Part shown: in pieces, positions 24,926 through 34,484 of the stretch
Numbering within the stretch: the first letter of the stretch is position 1
How the letters are laid out: every line of letters begins with the position of its first letter
DNA from: Gemmatimonadales bacterium UBA2982
GTDB lineage: Bacteria; Gemmatimonadota; Gemmatimonadetes; Longimicrobiales; Gaopeijiaceae
NCBI GenBank assembly: GCA_002347035.1
Contig: DEAM01000005.1
Location: 151,739 to 215,738 of the forward strand
Direction of reading: 5' to 3'
DNA: 64,000 nt
Translations under genes and position numbers: made by a program
Notes under the pieces: generated by a model
Databases searched by the model: none
The model's input: only the letters and a program-made list of their open reading frames with translations
Told to the model about the DNA's origin: nothing

Positions 24926-26188
24926 ATGACTTTAGACCCATCACGCCTAGACGTTTCTGTTCAAGAAAAGGAACGCTGGCATCGACATATGACGGTAACA
25001 GTGCCGGCTGCTGTTGTTCGTGAAGAGGAACAAAAAGCAGCCCGCCAGCTCGCCTCAAAAGCGAAACTAAAGGGCTTTCGCAAGGGACATGTGCCAGCTC
25101 GTGTGATTGAATCCCGGTTTGCTGGAGAGCTTAGAAAGGAAACTCTAGACAAACTCATCAGTGACGCGTACCGACAAGCATTAGCTCGTGAAGAGCTTCG
25201 CCCGATTACTGAGGGTGCTGTCGAGGACGTTCAGTACAGCCCCGAGGAAGACCTGGTTTTCTCGATCACTTTTGACATAGAACCCGAAATAGAACTAGAA
25301 AGGATCGGGGGATTTACTATAGAGCGCTCTATTCAAGAAATCACTGATGAGCAGGTCCAGGACGCACTAAACCGCATACAAGAACAGAACGGTGTATGGA
25401 AACCCGAAGAGGAAGGAAAGGCGGAAGATGGAAACTTTGTTTCGGTGAAACTTCTGAGACTCGACGAAACAGATGCTGAAATGCGGGATTACGAATTCGT
25501 GCTAGGAAAAGGAGATGCCATCCCGGATATCGAGGCCGCCATCAAGAAGCTTGATGTCGGCAGCGAAAATGACTTTGAAATCTCGTTCCCGAAAAACTTC
25601 GACGAGGAAGACCAGCAGACAGATGAATCCGAACATGTTCGAATTACACTTGTAAGCCGGCGAATTCTCGAACTGCCTGAAATGAACGACGAACTTGCTT
25701 CCCAGGTCGGTGATTTTGAAACGTTCGAAGAGCTTACTGAGAAAGTCCGAGAGGAGATGGAGAAAGAATCAGCGGATCAAGCTGACGCTGTCGTCCGCAC
25801 CCAACTGTTGGATCTGGTGGCTGATGCCAACCCATTTGAGATACCTGTATCGATGGTGAATCGCTATATCGATACAATCCTCGGCAACCTCGAGAATATA
25901 CCTGAAGAGAAAATTGCTGAGGCACGTCAGCAAGTCGGGTCAGAGGCTGAACGAGCAGTAAAGCGTGCACTCGTTCTTGATCAAATTGCAGAAACACAGG
26001 AGCTCCAGGCCACCTCCGAAGAGGTAGACGCTCGAGTTGAGGAGATCGCGGAGGCAAATGACGCGACTGCCGCGCAGGTATATGCGAGCCTTCAGAAGGC
26101 TGGCCGACTCGAGCCATTGGAACGAAATCTAACAGAAATGAAAGTATTTGAGTTTCTACAGGAACAGTCGGAGATCACCACACTATGA
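24926..26188 (+). CDS. tig: Trigger factor (ribosome-associated chaperone/PPIase)
   Basis: Trigger factor receives nascent chains at the ribosome exit. The ATG at 24926 gives 420 residues; the longer frame from 24800 runs through the tRNA and is rejected. The ribosome-binding signature G-F-R-K-G-H-V-P is at about residues 50-57. The middle FKBP-like domain is present but degenerate (G-K-G-D-A-I-P-D-I-E). The C-terminal domain is helical and acidic. No clear Shine-Dalgarno sequence is seen. It is 4-bp overlapped by clpP, and the order tig-clpP-clpX is the classic one. Confidence 0.95.
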   Translation: MTLDPSRLDVSVQEKERWHRHMTVTVPAAVVREEEQKAARQLASKAKLKGFRKGHVPARVIESRFAGELRKETLDKLISDAYRQALAREELRPITEGAVEDVQYSPEEDLVFSITFDIEPEIELERIGGFTIERSIQEITDEQVQDALNRIQEQNGVWKPEEEGKAEDGNFVSVKLLRLDETDAEMRDYEFVLGKGDAIPDIEAAIKKLDVGSENDFEISFPKNFDEEDQQTDESEHVRITLVSRRILELPEMNDELASQVGDFETFEELTEKVREEMEKESADQADAVVRTQLLDLVADANPFEIPVSMVNRYIDTILGNLENIPEEKIAEARQQVGSEAERAVKRALVLDQIAETQELQATSEEVDARVEEIAEANDATAAQVYASLQKAGRLEPLERNLTEMKVFEFLQEQSEITTL

Positions 26189-26820
26189 CGATCTACCCCC
26201 CGTACGTCATCGAACGAACCAGCCGAGGCGAGAGAAGCTACGATATCTTCAGTCGGCTTCTCATGGACCGGATCGTATTCCTGGGCACTGGGATCGATGA
26301 CAATGTTGCTAACATTATCGTTGCCCAACTTCTCTTTCTGGACGCTGAGGACCCGGAAAGAGACATCTTCATGTACATCAATTCACCGGGTGGGAGTGTT
26401 TACGCGGGGTTGGCAATCTACGACACGATACAGCATTTACGCGCCCCAGTGTCGACCTTCTGCGTAGGCATGGCAGCATCTATGGGGGCAGTGCTTTTAA
26501 CCGCTGGTGCTAAGGGGAAACGAAATGCGCTACCAAACTCGCGCATTATGATCCATCAACCATCTGGTGGATATCATGGGTCAGCCGCTGACGTTGAGGT
26601 CGCTGCAAAAGAGATCCTCCACATCCGAGAAAAGTTGAACCATATAATCGCCGACCACACCGGCCAAAGCGTCGACAAAATCTCCGAAGATGTCGACCGT
26701 GACCGGTTTATGAGTCCAGCTGAAGCGGTAGACTACGGACTGATTGACAGCGTATTAGAGGGTCCCGTACAGACCACGGAAAGCAAACCTGCTGATTCGG
26801 ACACGCCGGAGGCATCATGA
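26185..26820 (+). CDS. clpP: ATP-dependent Clp protease proteolytic subunit
   Basis: A serine peptidase that assembles as a tetradecamer. It has 211 residues. The catalytic triad is Ser99 (G-M-A-A-S-M-G), His124 (M-I-H-Q-P) and Asp173 (R-D-R-F-M-S). There is little or no propeptide. It overlaps tig and clpX by 4 bp each. Confidence 0.98.
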   Translation: MTIYPPYVIERTSRGERSYDIFSRLLMDRIVFLGTGIDDNVANIIVAQLLFLDAEDPERDIFMYINSPGGSVYAGLAIYDTIQHLRAPVSTFCVGMAASMGAVLLTAGAKGKRNALPNSRIMIHQPSGGYHGSAADVEVAAKEILHIREKLNHIIADHTGQSVDKISEDVDRDRFMSPAEAVDYGLIDSVLEGPVQTTESKPADSDTPEAS

Positions 26821-28055
26821 GCAGCGATAAGAATCTTCGTTGCAGCTTTTGCGGAAAATCCAAGGAGAGTGTGAAAAAATTCATCTCTGGGCCAAACGTT
26901 TATATCTGCAATGAATGCGTGTCCCTCTGTAATGAGATTCTGGCAGAAGAACAAGAACGAGAAACTCAGGAACAGGAACAGGTCGTACCAAGTCCCACTC
27001 CGGAAGAGATTAAAACTGTCCTTGATCAGTATGTAATCGGTCAAGAACTGGCTAAGCGCTCACTCTGCGTGTCTGTCTACAACCACTACAAACGGGTGAG
27101 GAATCAGGGTGTGCTTGACGAAGTAGAGATCGACAAAGCAAACATCCTTTTGATGGGACCAACTGGTGTTGGAAAGACACTGCTTGCACAGACGCTCGCT
27201 AGGACCTTACATGTCCCATTTACCATAGCGGATGCGACTACGCTCACTGAAGCGGGTTATGTGGGAGAGGACGTTGAAAACATCCTCGTGAGACTCCTTC
27301 AAGCAGCTGACTTCAACGTTGCTGAGTGTGAGCGCGGCATCGTATACATCGACGAGATAGACAAGATCGCCCGCAAGTCTGAAAACCCCTCTATCACACG
27401 GGATGTATCAGGAGAAGGTGTGCAGCAGGCCTTACTTAAGATCCTCGAGGGCACAATCGCGAGCGTTCCTCCCCAAGGGGGGCGGAAACATCCGCAGCAG
27501 GAGTATATCCAGATAAACACTCGAAATATTCTCTTTATCTGTGGAGGGGCTTTCGATGGTCTTGAGGGGATCGTCGAAGGCCGCATTGGCAAGCGCCGTA
27601 TAGGCTTTGCGGGTGGTGAGGCAGAGGCTGCGGAAGGGAATATATTAGAGCACGTCGAGCCGGAAGATCTGCAGCGGTATGGCCTAATCCCGGAGATTGT
27701 CGGACGACTCCCGGTAACTGTCCACCTTGAGAAGTTGGATGAGGAAGCCCTCATTAGAATTCTTCAAGAGCCGAAAAATGCTCTTGTAAAACAATACGGA
27801 AAGATGTTCGAACTCGAGGGGATCGACCTGATTTTTGAGCCCGCAGCGATCCATGCGATCGCCAAGAAAACTCTAGAGAGAGGCACAGGAGCACGCGGCT
27901 TACGCTCCATCATTGAGTCAATCATGCGAGAGGTGATGTTTGAGGTCCCGTCTCGTAGTGACGTTGACAAGGTTGTGGTCACGGAAGAATCAATCGAACG
28001 AGCCGTCACTCCCCTCTTGGTACTTCACCCGGAAACACACAAACTTGAAGCCTAG
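26817..28055 (+). CDS. clpX: ATP-dependent Clp protease ATP-binding subunit ClpX
   Basis: A AAA+ unfoldase that feeds ClpP, 412 residues. The N-terminal C4 zinc-binding domain has C-S-F-C and C-N-E-C-V-S-L-C. Walker A is G-P-T-G-V-G-K-T and Walker B is V-Y-I-D-E-I-D-K. The ClpP-docking loop region follows (I-G-F in R-R-I-G-F-A-G-G), then G-A-R-G-L-R-S in sensor 2. Confidence 0.98.
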   Translation: MSSDKNLRCSFCGKSKESVKKFISGPNVYICNECVSLCNEILAEEQERETQEQEQVVPSPTPEEIKTVLDQYVIGQELAKRSLCVSVYNHYKRVRNQGVLDEVEIDKANILLMGPTGVGKTLLAQTLARTLHVPFTIADATTLTEAGYVGEDVENILVRLLQAADFNVAECERGIVYIDEIDKIARKSENPSITRDVSGEGVQQALLKILEGTIASVPPQGGRKHPQQEYIQINTRNILFICGGAFDGLEGIVEGRIGKRRIGFAGGEAEAAEGNILEHVEPEDLQRYGLIPEIVGRLPVTVHLEKLDEEALIRILQEPKNALVKQYGKMFELEGIDLIFEPAAIHAIAKKTLERGTGARGLRSIIESIMREVMFEVPSRSDVDKVVVTEESIERAVTPLLVLHPETHKLEA

Positions 28056-28069
28056 CCAATGCGGATTAA

Positions 28070-28085
28070 TGTCGCCTGGGCGACA
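28070..28085 (+). other. Small stem-loop between clpX and lon
   Basis: TGTCGC / GCGACA with a four-base loop lies 15 bp after the clpX stop. There is no T-run, so termination here is doubtful. The remaining 88 bp to lon show nothing else I can support. Confidence 0.25.
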
Positions 28086-28182
28086 ATCTTCTCAAGCAAA
28101 GCGTTCGGCTATCAGGATCCCTGTTCTCCGAGGATAGGTCGGCTTAGGATACGCCCTAGACGAATCTTAGTTTGTGAGGCGT

Positions 28183-30594
28183 ATGGCGATCCTGGCTAGG
28201 GCTGAAGACAAAGTCGAGCTACCTGATCGGCTTCCGGTGGTCGCATTAAGAGACCTCGTCTTCTTTCCCTATATCGTACTCCCGATCCTAATCGGTCGAC
28301 GTCGATCAATAGCAGCGCTGGAAGAAGCACATAACACAAACAACCTGGTTTTGCTCGTTGCACAAAAGGATCCAGGTATTGATGATCCGGGCAGTTCCGA
28401 TTTGTTTCGGGTGGGTACCGTCGCGCGGCTCATACAGGTCTCAAAGCTTCCCGATGGAACATCTAGAGTAGCACTAGAAGGCATCGGACGGGTTAGAATC
28501 CGACGCCTAACAACTACAACAGAGGCCCTGAGAGCGTCTGTTGTGCCGCTGGTGCCGAAAGAAGCGGAGCCCGAAGGCACAACTCCAGATCATATGGCCT
28601 CCATATCCCGCTCTCTCACTGGGCTCTACGGGGAATACGCTCGCTTACACGAACGGATTCCAGAAGAGAGCTCAGGAGTCCTCTCAGCAGAAGGAGACCT
28701 CGTCCGCTTTGCCCACCTGGTATCTGGACATCTCATCTTGCCGGCACAGGAAAAGCAAGAGGTCCTTGAGACTAAAGACTTAAGGGCTCAGCTAGATATA
28801 CTTAGAGAAATTCTAGTGCGTGAGGTTGAAATCCTCCGGATCGAAAGAAAGCTCGACCGTCAGATACAGCTTCAACTGGGTGGGAAGAAAGCCTTCGGTT
28901 TAGGGCATGAGTCTAAGGACCTTGGTGTAAAGTCCCCACAGGATGAGACTGACGAGTGGACAGAAATCGAAGATGTCATCAACAAAGCCAGTCTTCCTCC
29001 GCACGCTGGCACTCGGGCTGAGAAGGAGCTCAGCAGACTCAGGAAATTAAATCCTGTTGCTCCAGAAGCGGCTGTGATCCGGACTCACTTGGATTGGATC
29101 ACCTCCTTGCCGTGGAGTGCTCGCTCCCAGGATAGTGTCGACGTAAAAAGGGCCGCGTCTGTGCTTGAGTTAGCACACTTCGGACTAGGAGAGGTCAAGG
29201 AACGCATACTCGATCATGTAGCTGTGCTCTCCCTTGTCCAAGATATGAGGGGCCCCATCCTATGTTTAGTCGGGCCACCCGGTGTTGGTAAAACATCCCT
29301 AGGGCGGAGCATCGCCGATGCCCTAGAGCGAGAATTTGTGAGAGTCAGTTTGGGCGGCGTTCGAGATGAAGCTGAGATAAGAGGGCACCGTCGCACGTAC
29401 GTTGGAGCCCTGCCCGGTCGAATTATCCAGGGAATGCGACGCAGTGGAACACGTAACCCTGTGTTCCTTTTAGATGAAGTAGATAAGCTAGCACGTGACT
29501 TCCATGGTGATCCCGGAGCTGCCCTCTTGGAAGTCCTAGACCCTGAACAGAACCGCGCATTTACTGACCACTACTTGGAGCTTGAGTTTGATCTGTCGGA
29601 TGTACTCTTTGTCGCCACAGCTAACACCCTACAAGGCATTCCTGAACCCCTCCGAGATCGGATGGAAGTCATTCGACTCCCAGGTTACCTGGATACAGAG
29701 AAACGAGAAATCGCCTCACGCTTCTTGTGGCCACGCCAAGCAGAACGCCATGGGCTCGAGGAGGTTCATCCTGAACTCTCGTTTGGAGCGGTCCATGACA
29801 TCATTGAGCGCTACACGCGGGAAGCTGGAGTTCGAGAACTGGAGCGTCGGCTTTCACGGATTGCCAGAAAGCTCGCACGCGGTGTTGCCAGTGGCGAAAA
29901 GATCAATGCGGTAATCGACGTGGATGACCTCAAGGAACTTTTGGGGCCGCCTCCGTACCAACCACCCGATCGTGATAAAGATGGCGAGCGCGTGGGCATC
30001 GCGAATGGACTAGCATGGACTGCATCCGGAGGAGAAGTCCTGGATGTTGAGGTAGCTATAGTCCCAGGAGCCGGGAACGTCCGACTTACTGGAACCTTAG
30101 GCGAGGTTATGAAAGAGTCCGCTCAGGCTGCGGTTACATACGCACGCTCTCGTGCAAAACTCCTCGGGCTTGAGCCACTCTTTCAAGATAAAGTGGATAT
30201 CCACATCCACATTCCAGAAGGTGCGACCCCTAAGGATGGGCCATCGGCCGGAATCACAATTGCAGTAGCACTGATCTCCGCCCTCACGGGCACTCCGACC
30301 CGGGCAGATGTTGCGATGACTGGTGAGATCACGCTACGGGGACGCGTCCTCGGTGTTGGAGGTGTTAAGGAAAAAGCTGTAGCTGCCCTGCGCAGTGGAA
30401 TGAGGAGAGTCGTACTACCTACAGCAAACGTCAGTGACCTCGAGCTACTTCCGCAGGAAGTACGTGAACAAGTGGTGTTTGATCTTGTGCGGACAATGGA
30501 CGAAGTGATGAACGCTGTGCTTGTTCAGAGCCCACTTCATGTGGGTCAGCCCGCGCTGGAAACCGGGGTGGGGGTGTCCGTCTCGCACGGATGA
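28183..30594 (+). CDS. lon: ATP-dependent protease Lon (LonA)
   Basis: A single-chain AAA+ protease that degrades damaged and regulatory proteins. It has about 803 residues from the ATG at 28183; a GTG at 28174 is equally possible. The order is the N-terminal LON substrate domain, a helical region, AAA+ with Walker A G-P-P-G-V-G-K-T and Walker B F-L-L-D-E-V-D-K, then the S16 peptidase domain. The catalytic Ser is in K-D-G-P-S-A-G-I-T and the Lys in G-V-K-E-K-A. It ends in a 4-bp overlap with engB. Confidence 0.97.
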   Translation: MAILARAEDKVELPDRLPVVALRDLVFFPYIVLPILIGRRRSIAALEEAHNTNNLVLLVAQKDPGIDDPGSSDLFRVGTVARLIQVSKLPDGTSRVALEGIGRVRIRRLTTTTEALRASVVPLVPKEAEPEGTTPDHMASISRSLTGLYGEYARLHERIPEESSGVLSAEGDLVRFAHLVSGHLILPAQEKQEVLETKDLRAQLDILREILVREVEILRIERKLDRQIQLQLGGKKAFGLGHESKDLGVKSPQDETDEWTEIEDVINKASLPPHAGTRAEKELSRLRKLNPVAPEAAVIRTHLDWITSLPWSARSQDSVDVKRAASVLELAHFGLGEVKERILDHVAVLSLVQDMRGPILCLVGPPGVGKTSLGRSIADALEREFVRVSLGGVRDEAEIRGHRRTYVGALPGRIIQGMRRSGTRNPVFLLDEVDKLARDFHGDPGAALLEVLDPEQNRAFTDHYLELEFDLSDVLFVATANTLQGIPEPLRDRMEVIRLPGYLDTEKREIASRFLWPRQAERHGLEEVHPELSFGAVHDIIERYTREAGVRELERRLSRIARKLARGVASGEKINAVIDVDDLKELLGPPPYQPPDRDKDGERVGIANGLAWTASGGEVLDVEVAIVPGAGNVRLTGTLGEVMKESAQAAVTYARSRAKLLGLEPLFQDKVDIHIHIPEGATPKDGPSAGITIAVALISALTGTPTRADVAMTGEITLRGRVLGVGGVKEKAVAALRSGMRRVVLPTANVSDLELLPQEVREQVVFDLVRTMDEVMNAVLVQSPLHVGQPALETGVGVSVSHG

Positions 30595-31193
30595 AGATCA
30601 AGTCTGTGGAGTATGCAGGAACTATCGCTAGCCCTGGACGCACATCCTTCGAGATGCTGCCCCAAATAGCGTTTTCTGGCCGAAGCAACGTCGGTAAATC
30701 TTCTCTGATTAATAGGCTATTACGACGCACTCGCAAGAAAATTGCTCACGTATCCAGTACTCCCGGAAAGACACAAGCCCTAAATTTCTATCGGGTTAAT
30801 AAAGATATATTTTTCGTGGATCTTCCAGGATATGGCTATGCACGCGTTCCAGAAGCGACCCGGACCACTTGGGCCAAACTCATCGAATGGTATCTGGGTG
30901 AATATAGCCAGGTACTAGGTGTGGTTCACTTGGTAGACGCACGCCACCCACCGACAAAGCACGACCACAGCATGGTTGAGTATTTGGCTGAAATCGGAAT
31001 TCCGACACTCATCGTCCTAACCAAGATTGACAAGCTGAAGCGAAGCGAACGTGACGCCTCAATCACACGGGCCATAGATGCGCTAAAGGTTAATCACGCC
31101 CAACTGCTCCCATTCTCTTCGAAGACTGGTGAAGGCCGAGATACGTTGCTTAAAGCCCTCGCGGAACTCATGAGGATGGAGGAGGAAAACTAA
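30591..31193 (+). CDS. engB: Ribosome biogenesis GTPase EngB (YsxC/YihA)
   Basis: A GTPase needed for 50S subunit assembly, 200 residues. G1 is G-R-S-N-V-G-K-S-S, G2 is the Thr of S-S-T-P-G-K-T, G3 is D-L-P-G-Y-G-Y and G4 is T-K-I-D-K. It is coupled to lon by ATGA overlap, a common neighbourhood (lon-ysxC). Confidence 0.96.
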   Translation: MKIKSVEYAGTIASPGRTSFEMLPQIAFSGRSNVGKSSLINRLLRRTRKKIAHVSSTPGKTQALNFYRVNKDIFFVDLPGYGYARVPEATRTTWAKLIEWYLGEYSQVLGVVHLVDARHPPTKHDHSMVEYLAEIGIPTLIVLTKIDKLKRSERDASITRAIDALKVNHAQLLPFSSKTGEGRDTLLKALAELMRMEEEN

Positions 31194-31207
31194 TAGATAC
31201 TACTGGG

Positions 31208-31254
31208 TTCATTCGATCCCAATTGGTCTTCTCGGGGTTGCTTTTACGAATGAA
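31208..31254. terminator. Possible bidirectional terminator between convergent genes
   Basis: A long imperfect hairpin lies between engB (+) and the sigma-54 activator (-). The outer arms TTCATTCG / CGAATGAA enclose inner arms ATCCC / GGGGT. There are T-rich bases inside the 3' arm but no clean tail. The position fits a shared terminator. Confidence 0.35.
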
Positions 31255-31283
31255 TGGAAACGAAGAGTAGACAAAATTAGGGC

Positions 31284-32867
31284 TCAAGCATGCACTCCAT
31301 ACTTAGCAATCTTACGGTAAAGAGTCCGCTCACCGATCCCGAGCAGTTCAGCCGCCTTCCGTCTATTCCCACCAACCTCCCTCAGGGCCGCCCCGATGGC
31401 CTGTTGCTCCATGTCCTCGATAGTCATACCCAGCCTGAAGACGACGAGTCCCGGCTCTTCTATGACTGAATGACTCTCTGACAGAGTAGGCGTATCAAAT
31501 CTTGACTCCGGCTTGTAACTGGGAGCTTTAATCTCCTCGGTTCCATCTGTACCTGCACTCACGTGCCCCACCACTGCCGCATTATCGAGTTGAATTTCAC
31601 CTCCACTTTGGTACAACTCAAAATCTCGCCTTAAATCATCCATATCTACCCGAAGCTCGACTAGTGTACGGAATACGAATTCAAGTTCAGGGCGGAGAGC
31701 TCGAGGCTCGCGATCACTCTTTTCTTTCACCACTGATATCGGCAGAAGTGAAATCCCCTGCCCTTGACGCACCTCAGCCGGAATGTCTTCAGGTCGAATC
31801 ACGCGTCCTGGCGCTAGCACAACCATGGACTCGACGAGGTTCTTCAGTTCCCTGATGTTACCCGGCCACGAGTATTTCGACAGTATCTGCATTGCCTCCG
31901 TAGAAATTCCAGGAAACTCTTGATCCTGATAGGCTGAGACGTCACGCACGAAAGACTCTACCAGCAGCGGCACATCCTCCTGGCGCTCGCGAAGCGGTGG
32001 AAGTTCGATGTTCAGCACGTTTAAGCGGAAAAACAGGTCTCTTCTAAAATCCCCGATAGAGACGAGCTGGCGCAGATCCTGATTGGTTGCGGCAATGATC
32101 CTGACATCGACTTTAATAGCTCTCTCGCCACCCACCCGGTGGAATTCCCGCTGCTCCAGAACTCTCAATAACTTGGTCTGAGTAGCAAGGGGCATATCTC
32201 CGATCTCATCGAGAAATATCGTACCCCCTTCCGATAGCTCGAAAAGACCTTTGCGTGCATCGATTGCCCCGGTGAAGGCACCCTTTTCGTGACCGAAAAG
32301 TTCCGACTCGAGAAGTGTCTCTGAGAGTGCTACGACATTCACCGCAATAAATGGCTTATGTCTGCGAGGTGAAAGCGCGTGGATACCCCTAGCTACCAGT
32401 TCCTTGCCCGTCCCAGATTCCCCAGTCACTAGGACTGTAGAGGTAACAGGAGCGATTTGCACTACACGTTCAAGCATTTGGAGTATCGCATCGGTTTCGC
32501 CGATGATCCCCGTTAGTTCCCGCAACCTCTGTCGGTCAATGATTCTCCCGCCGAGCAGAACAACATCCACGACTGAAGCCGACCGCTTGAAGACCTCATC
32601 AAATTGCGATGCCTGGGCTGGTGATACCGTCTCGGCCTCGCTAATTGCGAATACGGGCACGCGCAATTCTTCCTGCGCCTGCATCAAGAGAAATTTGGTC
32701 TCATCAACCGTCGCACTAGTAAGCACTAGGAGGACAGCTTCTGAATCCTGAAGGCTTTCATTAGTTGTCACCAAGTCAGTCTCGTACCCTGCTTTCTTAA
32801 AACCGTCCCTAAGTGCACCAGCCTTGGATAGGTTGTGCGTCGAGATTAGGACGCGCCCGTCTGTCAT
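31284..32867 (-). CDS. Sigma-54-dependent transcriptional activator with degenerate receiver
   Basis: A 527-residue enhancer-binding protein. The order is an N-terminal receiver-like domain (1-115), the AAA+ domain (about 135-370) with Walker A G-E-S-G-T-G-K-E and the sigma-54 contact loop G-A-F-T-G-A, an unusual linker of about 90 residues, and a Fis-type helix-turn-helix at the end (R-R-K-A-A-E-L-L-G-I-G-E-R-T-L-Y-R). The receiver lacks the acidic pocket after strand 1 (V-L-I-S-T-H-N) and the phospho-acceptor Asp (V-L-L-V-L-T-S), so it is unlikely to be phosphorylated in the usual way. It is the last gene of a long same-strand string, coupled to mogA by 4 bp. Its targets are unknown. Confidence 0.92.
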   Translation of the reverse strand: MTDGRVLISTHNLSKAGALRDGFKKAGYETDLVTTNESLQDSEAVLLVLTSATVDETKFLLMQAQEELRVPVFAISEAETVSPAQASQFDEVFKRSASVVDVVLLGGRIIDRQRLRELTGIIGETDAILQMLERVVQIAPVTSTVLVTGESGTGKELVARGIHALSPRRHKPFIAVNVVALSETLLESELFGHEKGAFTGAIDARKGLFELSEGGTIFLDEIGDMPLATQTKLLRVLEQREFHRVGGERAIKVDVRIIAATNQDLRQLVSIGDFRRDLFFRLNVLNIELPPLRERQEDVPLLVESFVRDVSAYQDQEFPGISTEAMQILSKYSWPGNIRELKNLVESMVVLAPGRVIRPEDIPAEVRQGQGISLLPISVVKEKSDREPRALRPELEFVFRTLVELRVDMDDLRRDFELYQSGGEIQLDNAAVVGHVSAGTDGTEEIKAPSYKPESRFDTPTLSESHSVIEEPGLVVFRLGMTIEDMEQQAIGAALREVGGNRRKAAELLGIGERTLYRKIAKYGVHA

Positions 32868-33370
32868 AACGATTCCGCTGGAGGTCTATGCGGTGCATCA
32901 TCACCGACAAGCAGAGCTATCGCGTGCTTGAGCAACGGCTGCACTACAGCAAGACCATCTGAAACACCGCCGGGGCTGCCTGGCAAGTTCACAATAAGAG
33001 TGCTCCCTCGCATTCCCGCTACACCACGAGATAAGACAGAGTACGGGGTTGCTTCAAGGCCACGTCTCCGGATTTCTTCTGCGATTCCTGGAGCCTCACG
33101 CTCAATCACCGACCGGGTAGCCTCTGGAGTCACATCTCTTGGAGAAAAACCAGTTCCGCCTGTAGTAAGGATCAGGTTCAGATCGAGTGAACCAGCATCC
33201 GCCCATTCAAGAAGAAGTGGCACAATTGCAGATGTTTCGTCGGGCACTAGATCGCGTACGGATACTGTATAACCGCAAGCTCCGCACCATTCCTCAATGG
33301 TGTTCCCACTCCGGTCCTCCTGCGCTCCCCGAGCACATCTATCGCTTACCGTCAGGATTCCTACACGCAT
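32864..33370 (-). CDS. Molybdopterin adenylyltransferase-like (MogA/MoaB family)
   Basis: A 168-residue MoCF-fold protein of molybdenum cofactor synthesis. Motifs are T-V-S-D-R-C (N-terminal), T-T-G-G-T-G-F-S-P-R-D, T-P-E-A-T and N-L-P-G-S-P-G-G. The family makes adenylated molybdopterin (MogA); MoaB paralogues are similar and cannot be separated here. No other moco gene is adjacent. The start is 4 bp after gcvT. Confidence 0.9.
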   Translation of the reverse strand: MRVGILTVSDRCARGAQEDRSGNTIEEWCGACGYTVSVRDLVPDETSAIVPLLLEWADAGSLDLNLILTTGGTGFSPRDVTPEATRSVIEREAPGIAEEIRRRGLEATPYSVLSRGVAGMRGSTLIVNLPGSPGGVSDGLAVVQPLLKHAIALLVGDDAPHRPPAESL

Positions 33371-33374
33371 GGTC

Positions 33375-34484
33375 TTAACGCCTTATCGAACCTTCGGTAT
33401 AAAAAGGTGGCCGCACGACAACGCCATCTAGCATGCGACCACGCGCATTCACCTGAAGCTCTGTCCCCTGAGCTGAAAGGTGGGCGGGTACGTAGCCCAT
33501 CCCGATTCCGACACCTAGACTAGGGCTCACTGTACCACTCGTCAGAGCTCCAACAATCTCACCACCTGACAAGATTGGATAACCTGACCTTGGAAATCCT
33601 CTTCCCTCAAATACCAACCCAACTAGGCAGCGCGCTAGACCTATTCTCTTTTGTGTGAGCAGCGCATCACGACCAATAAAATCGCGCTCCTCAAGCTTGG
33701 TGATCCACCCAAGACCTGCCTCTAGGGGGGTGTGCTCTTCGTCGAGTTCATTGCCATAAAGGGCATAGCCCATCTCTAGTCGGAGGGAATCTCGTGCCCC
33801 CAGGCCAGCGGGAACCAAACCGTAGCTTGAGCCTTCTTGCATTAGCGAGGTCCAAAGCGCCAAAGCTTGATGAGCCAACACGTAAAGCTCGAATCCATCT
33901 TCACCAGTATAGCCCGTAGCACTGATGGTAGCCGGGATCCCCGAAATCTCACCCTCTAGGAACCGATAATACCCGATGCGCTCGAGATCCACTGATGAAA
34001 GTGGTGTAAGGATCTGACGGGCTGCAGGACCTTGAAGAGCTAGCAGTGCGGTGTCGACTGATACATCCTCTAATTCAGCGTCTAGATCATCGGCGTGGGA
34101 CACGATCCAAGTCCAGTCTTTCCTAAGGTTTGAGGCGTTTACAACCAGCATAAACCGATCAGGAAACCTGTACACCAACAAATCGTCTAACACCCCTCCA
34201 GATTCTAGGCACATAGCCGAGTACTGGGCCTGACCGATTGCGATCCGTGAAGGGTCGTTAATTGAGATCCTCTGAACTAGAGTCAGAGCATCAGGCCCAC
34301 GGACAACAAACTCACCCATATGAGATACGTCAAAGAGACCGGCCCGCTGCCGAACAATCCTATGCTCCTCAGTAATGCCCGTGGGGTACTGCACGGGCAT
34401 TCCAAAGCCGGCAAACGGAACAATCTTGCCCCCAAGTCTTACGTGCTCATCAAAGAGCGCCGTCTGTCTCAGTTCCTCACTCAT
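33375..34484 (-). CDS. gcvT: Glycine cleavage system T protein (aminomethyltransferase)
   Basis: It transfers the aminomethyl carbon from H protein to tetrahydrofolate, giving 5,10-methylene-THF, the substrate of MetF. It has 369 residues with N-terminal P-F-A-G-F-G-M-P-V-Q-Y, F-D-V-S-H-M-G, and G-G-V-L-D-D-L-L-V-Y-R holding the conserved Asp, then A-T-G-Y-T-G-E-D-G-F-E. gcvH and gcvP are not in the window. It overlaps argF by 4 bp. Confidence 0.96.
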   Translation of the reverse strand: MSEELRQTALFDEHVRLGGKIVPFAGFGMPVQYPTGITEEHRIVRQRAGLFDVSHMGEFVVRGPDALTLVQRISINDPSRIAIGQAQYSAMCLESGGVLDDLLVYRFPDRFMLVVNASNLRKDWTWIVSHADDLDAELEDVSVDTALLALQGPAARQILTPLSSVDLERIGYYRFLEGEISGIPATISATGYTGEDGFELYVLAHQALALWTSLMQEGSSYGLVPAGLGARDSLRLEMGYALYGNELDEEHTPLEAGLGWITKLEERDFIGRDALLTQKRIGLARCLVGLVFEGRGFPRSGYPILSGGEIVGALTSGTVSPSLGVGIGMGYVPAHLSAQGTELQVNARGRMLDGVVVRPPFYTEGSIRR

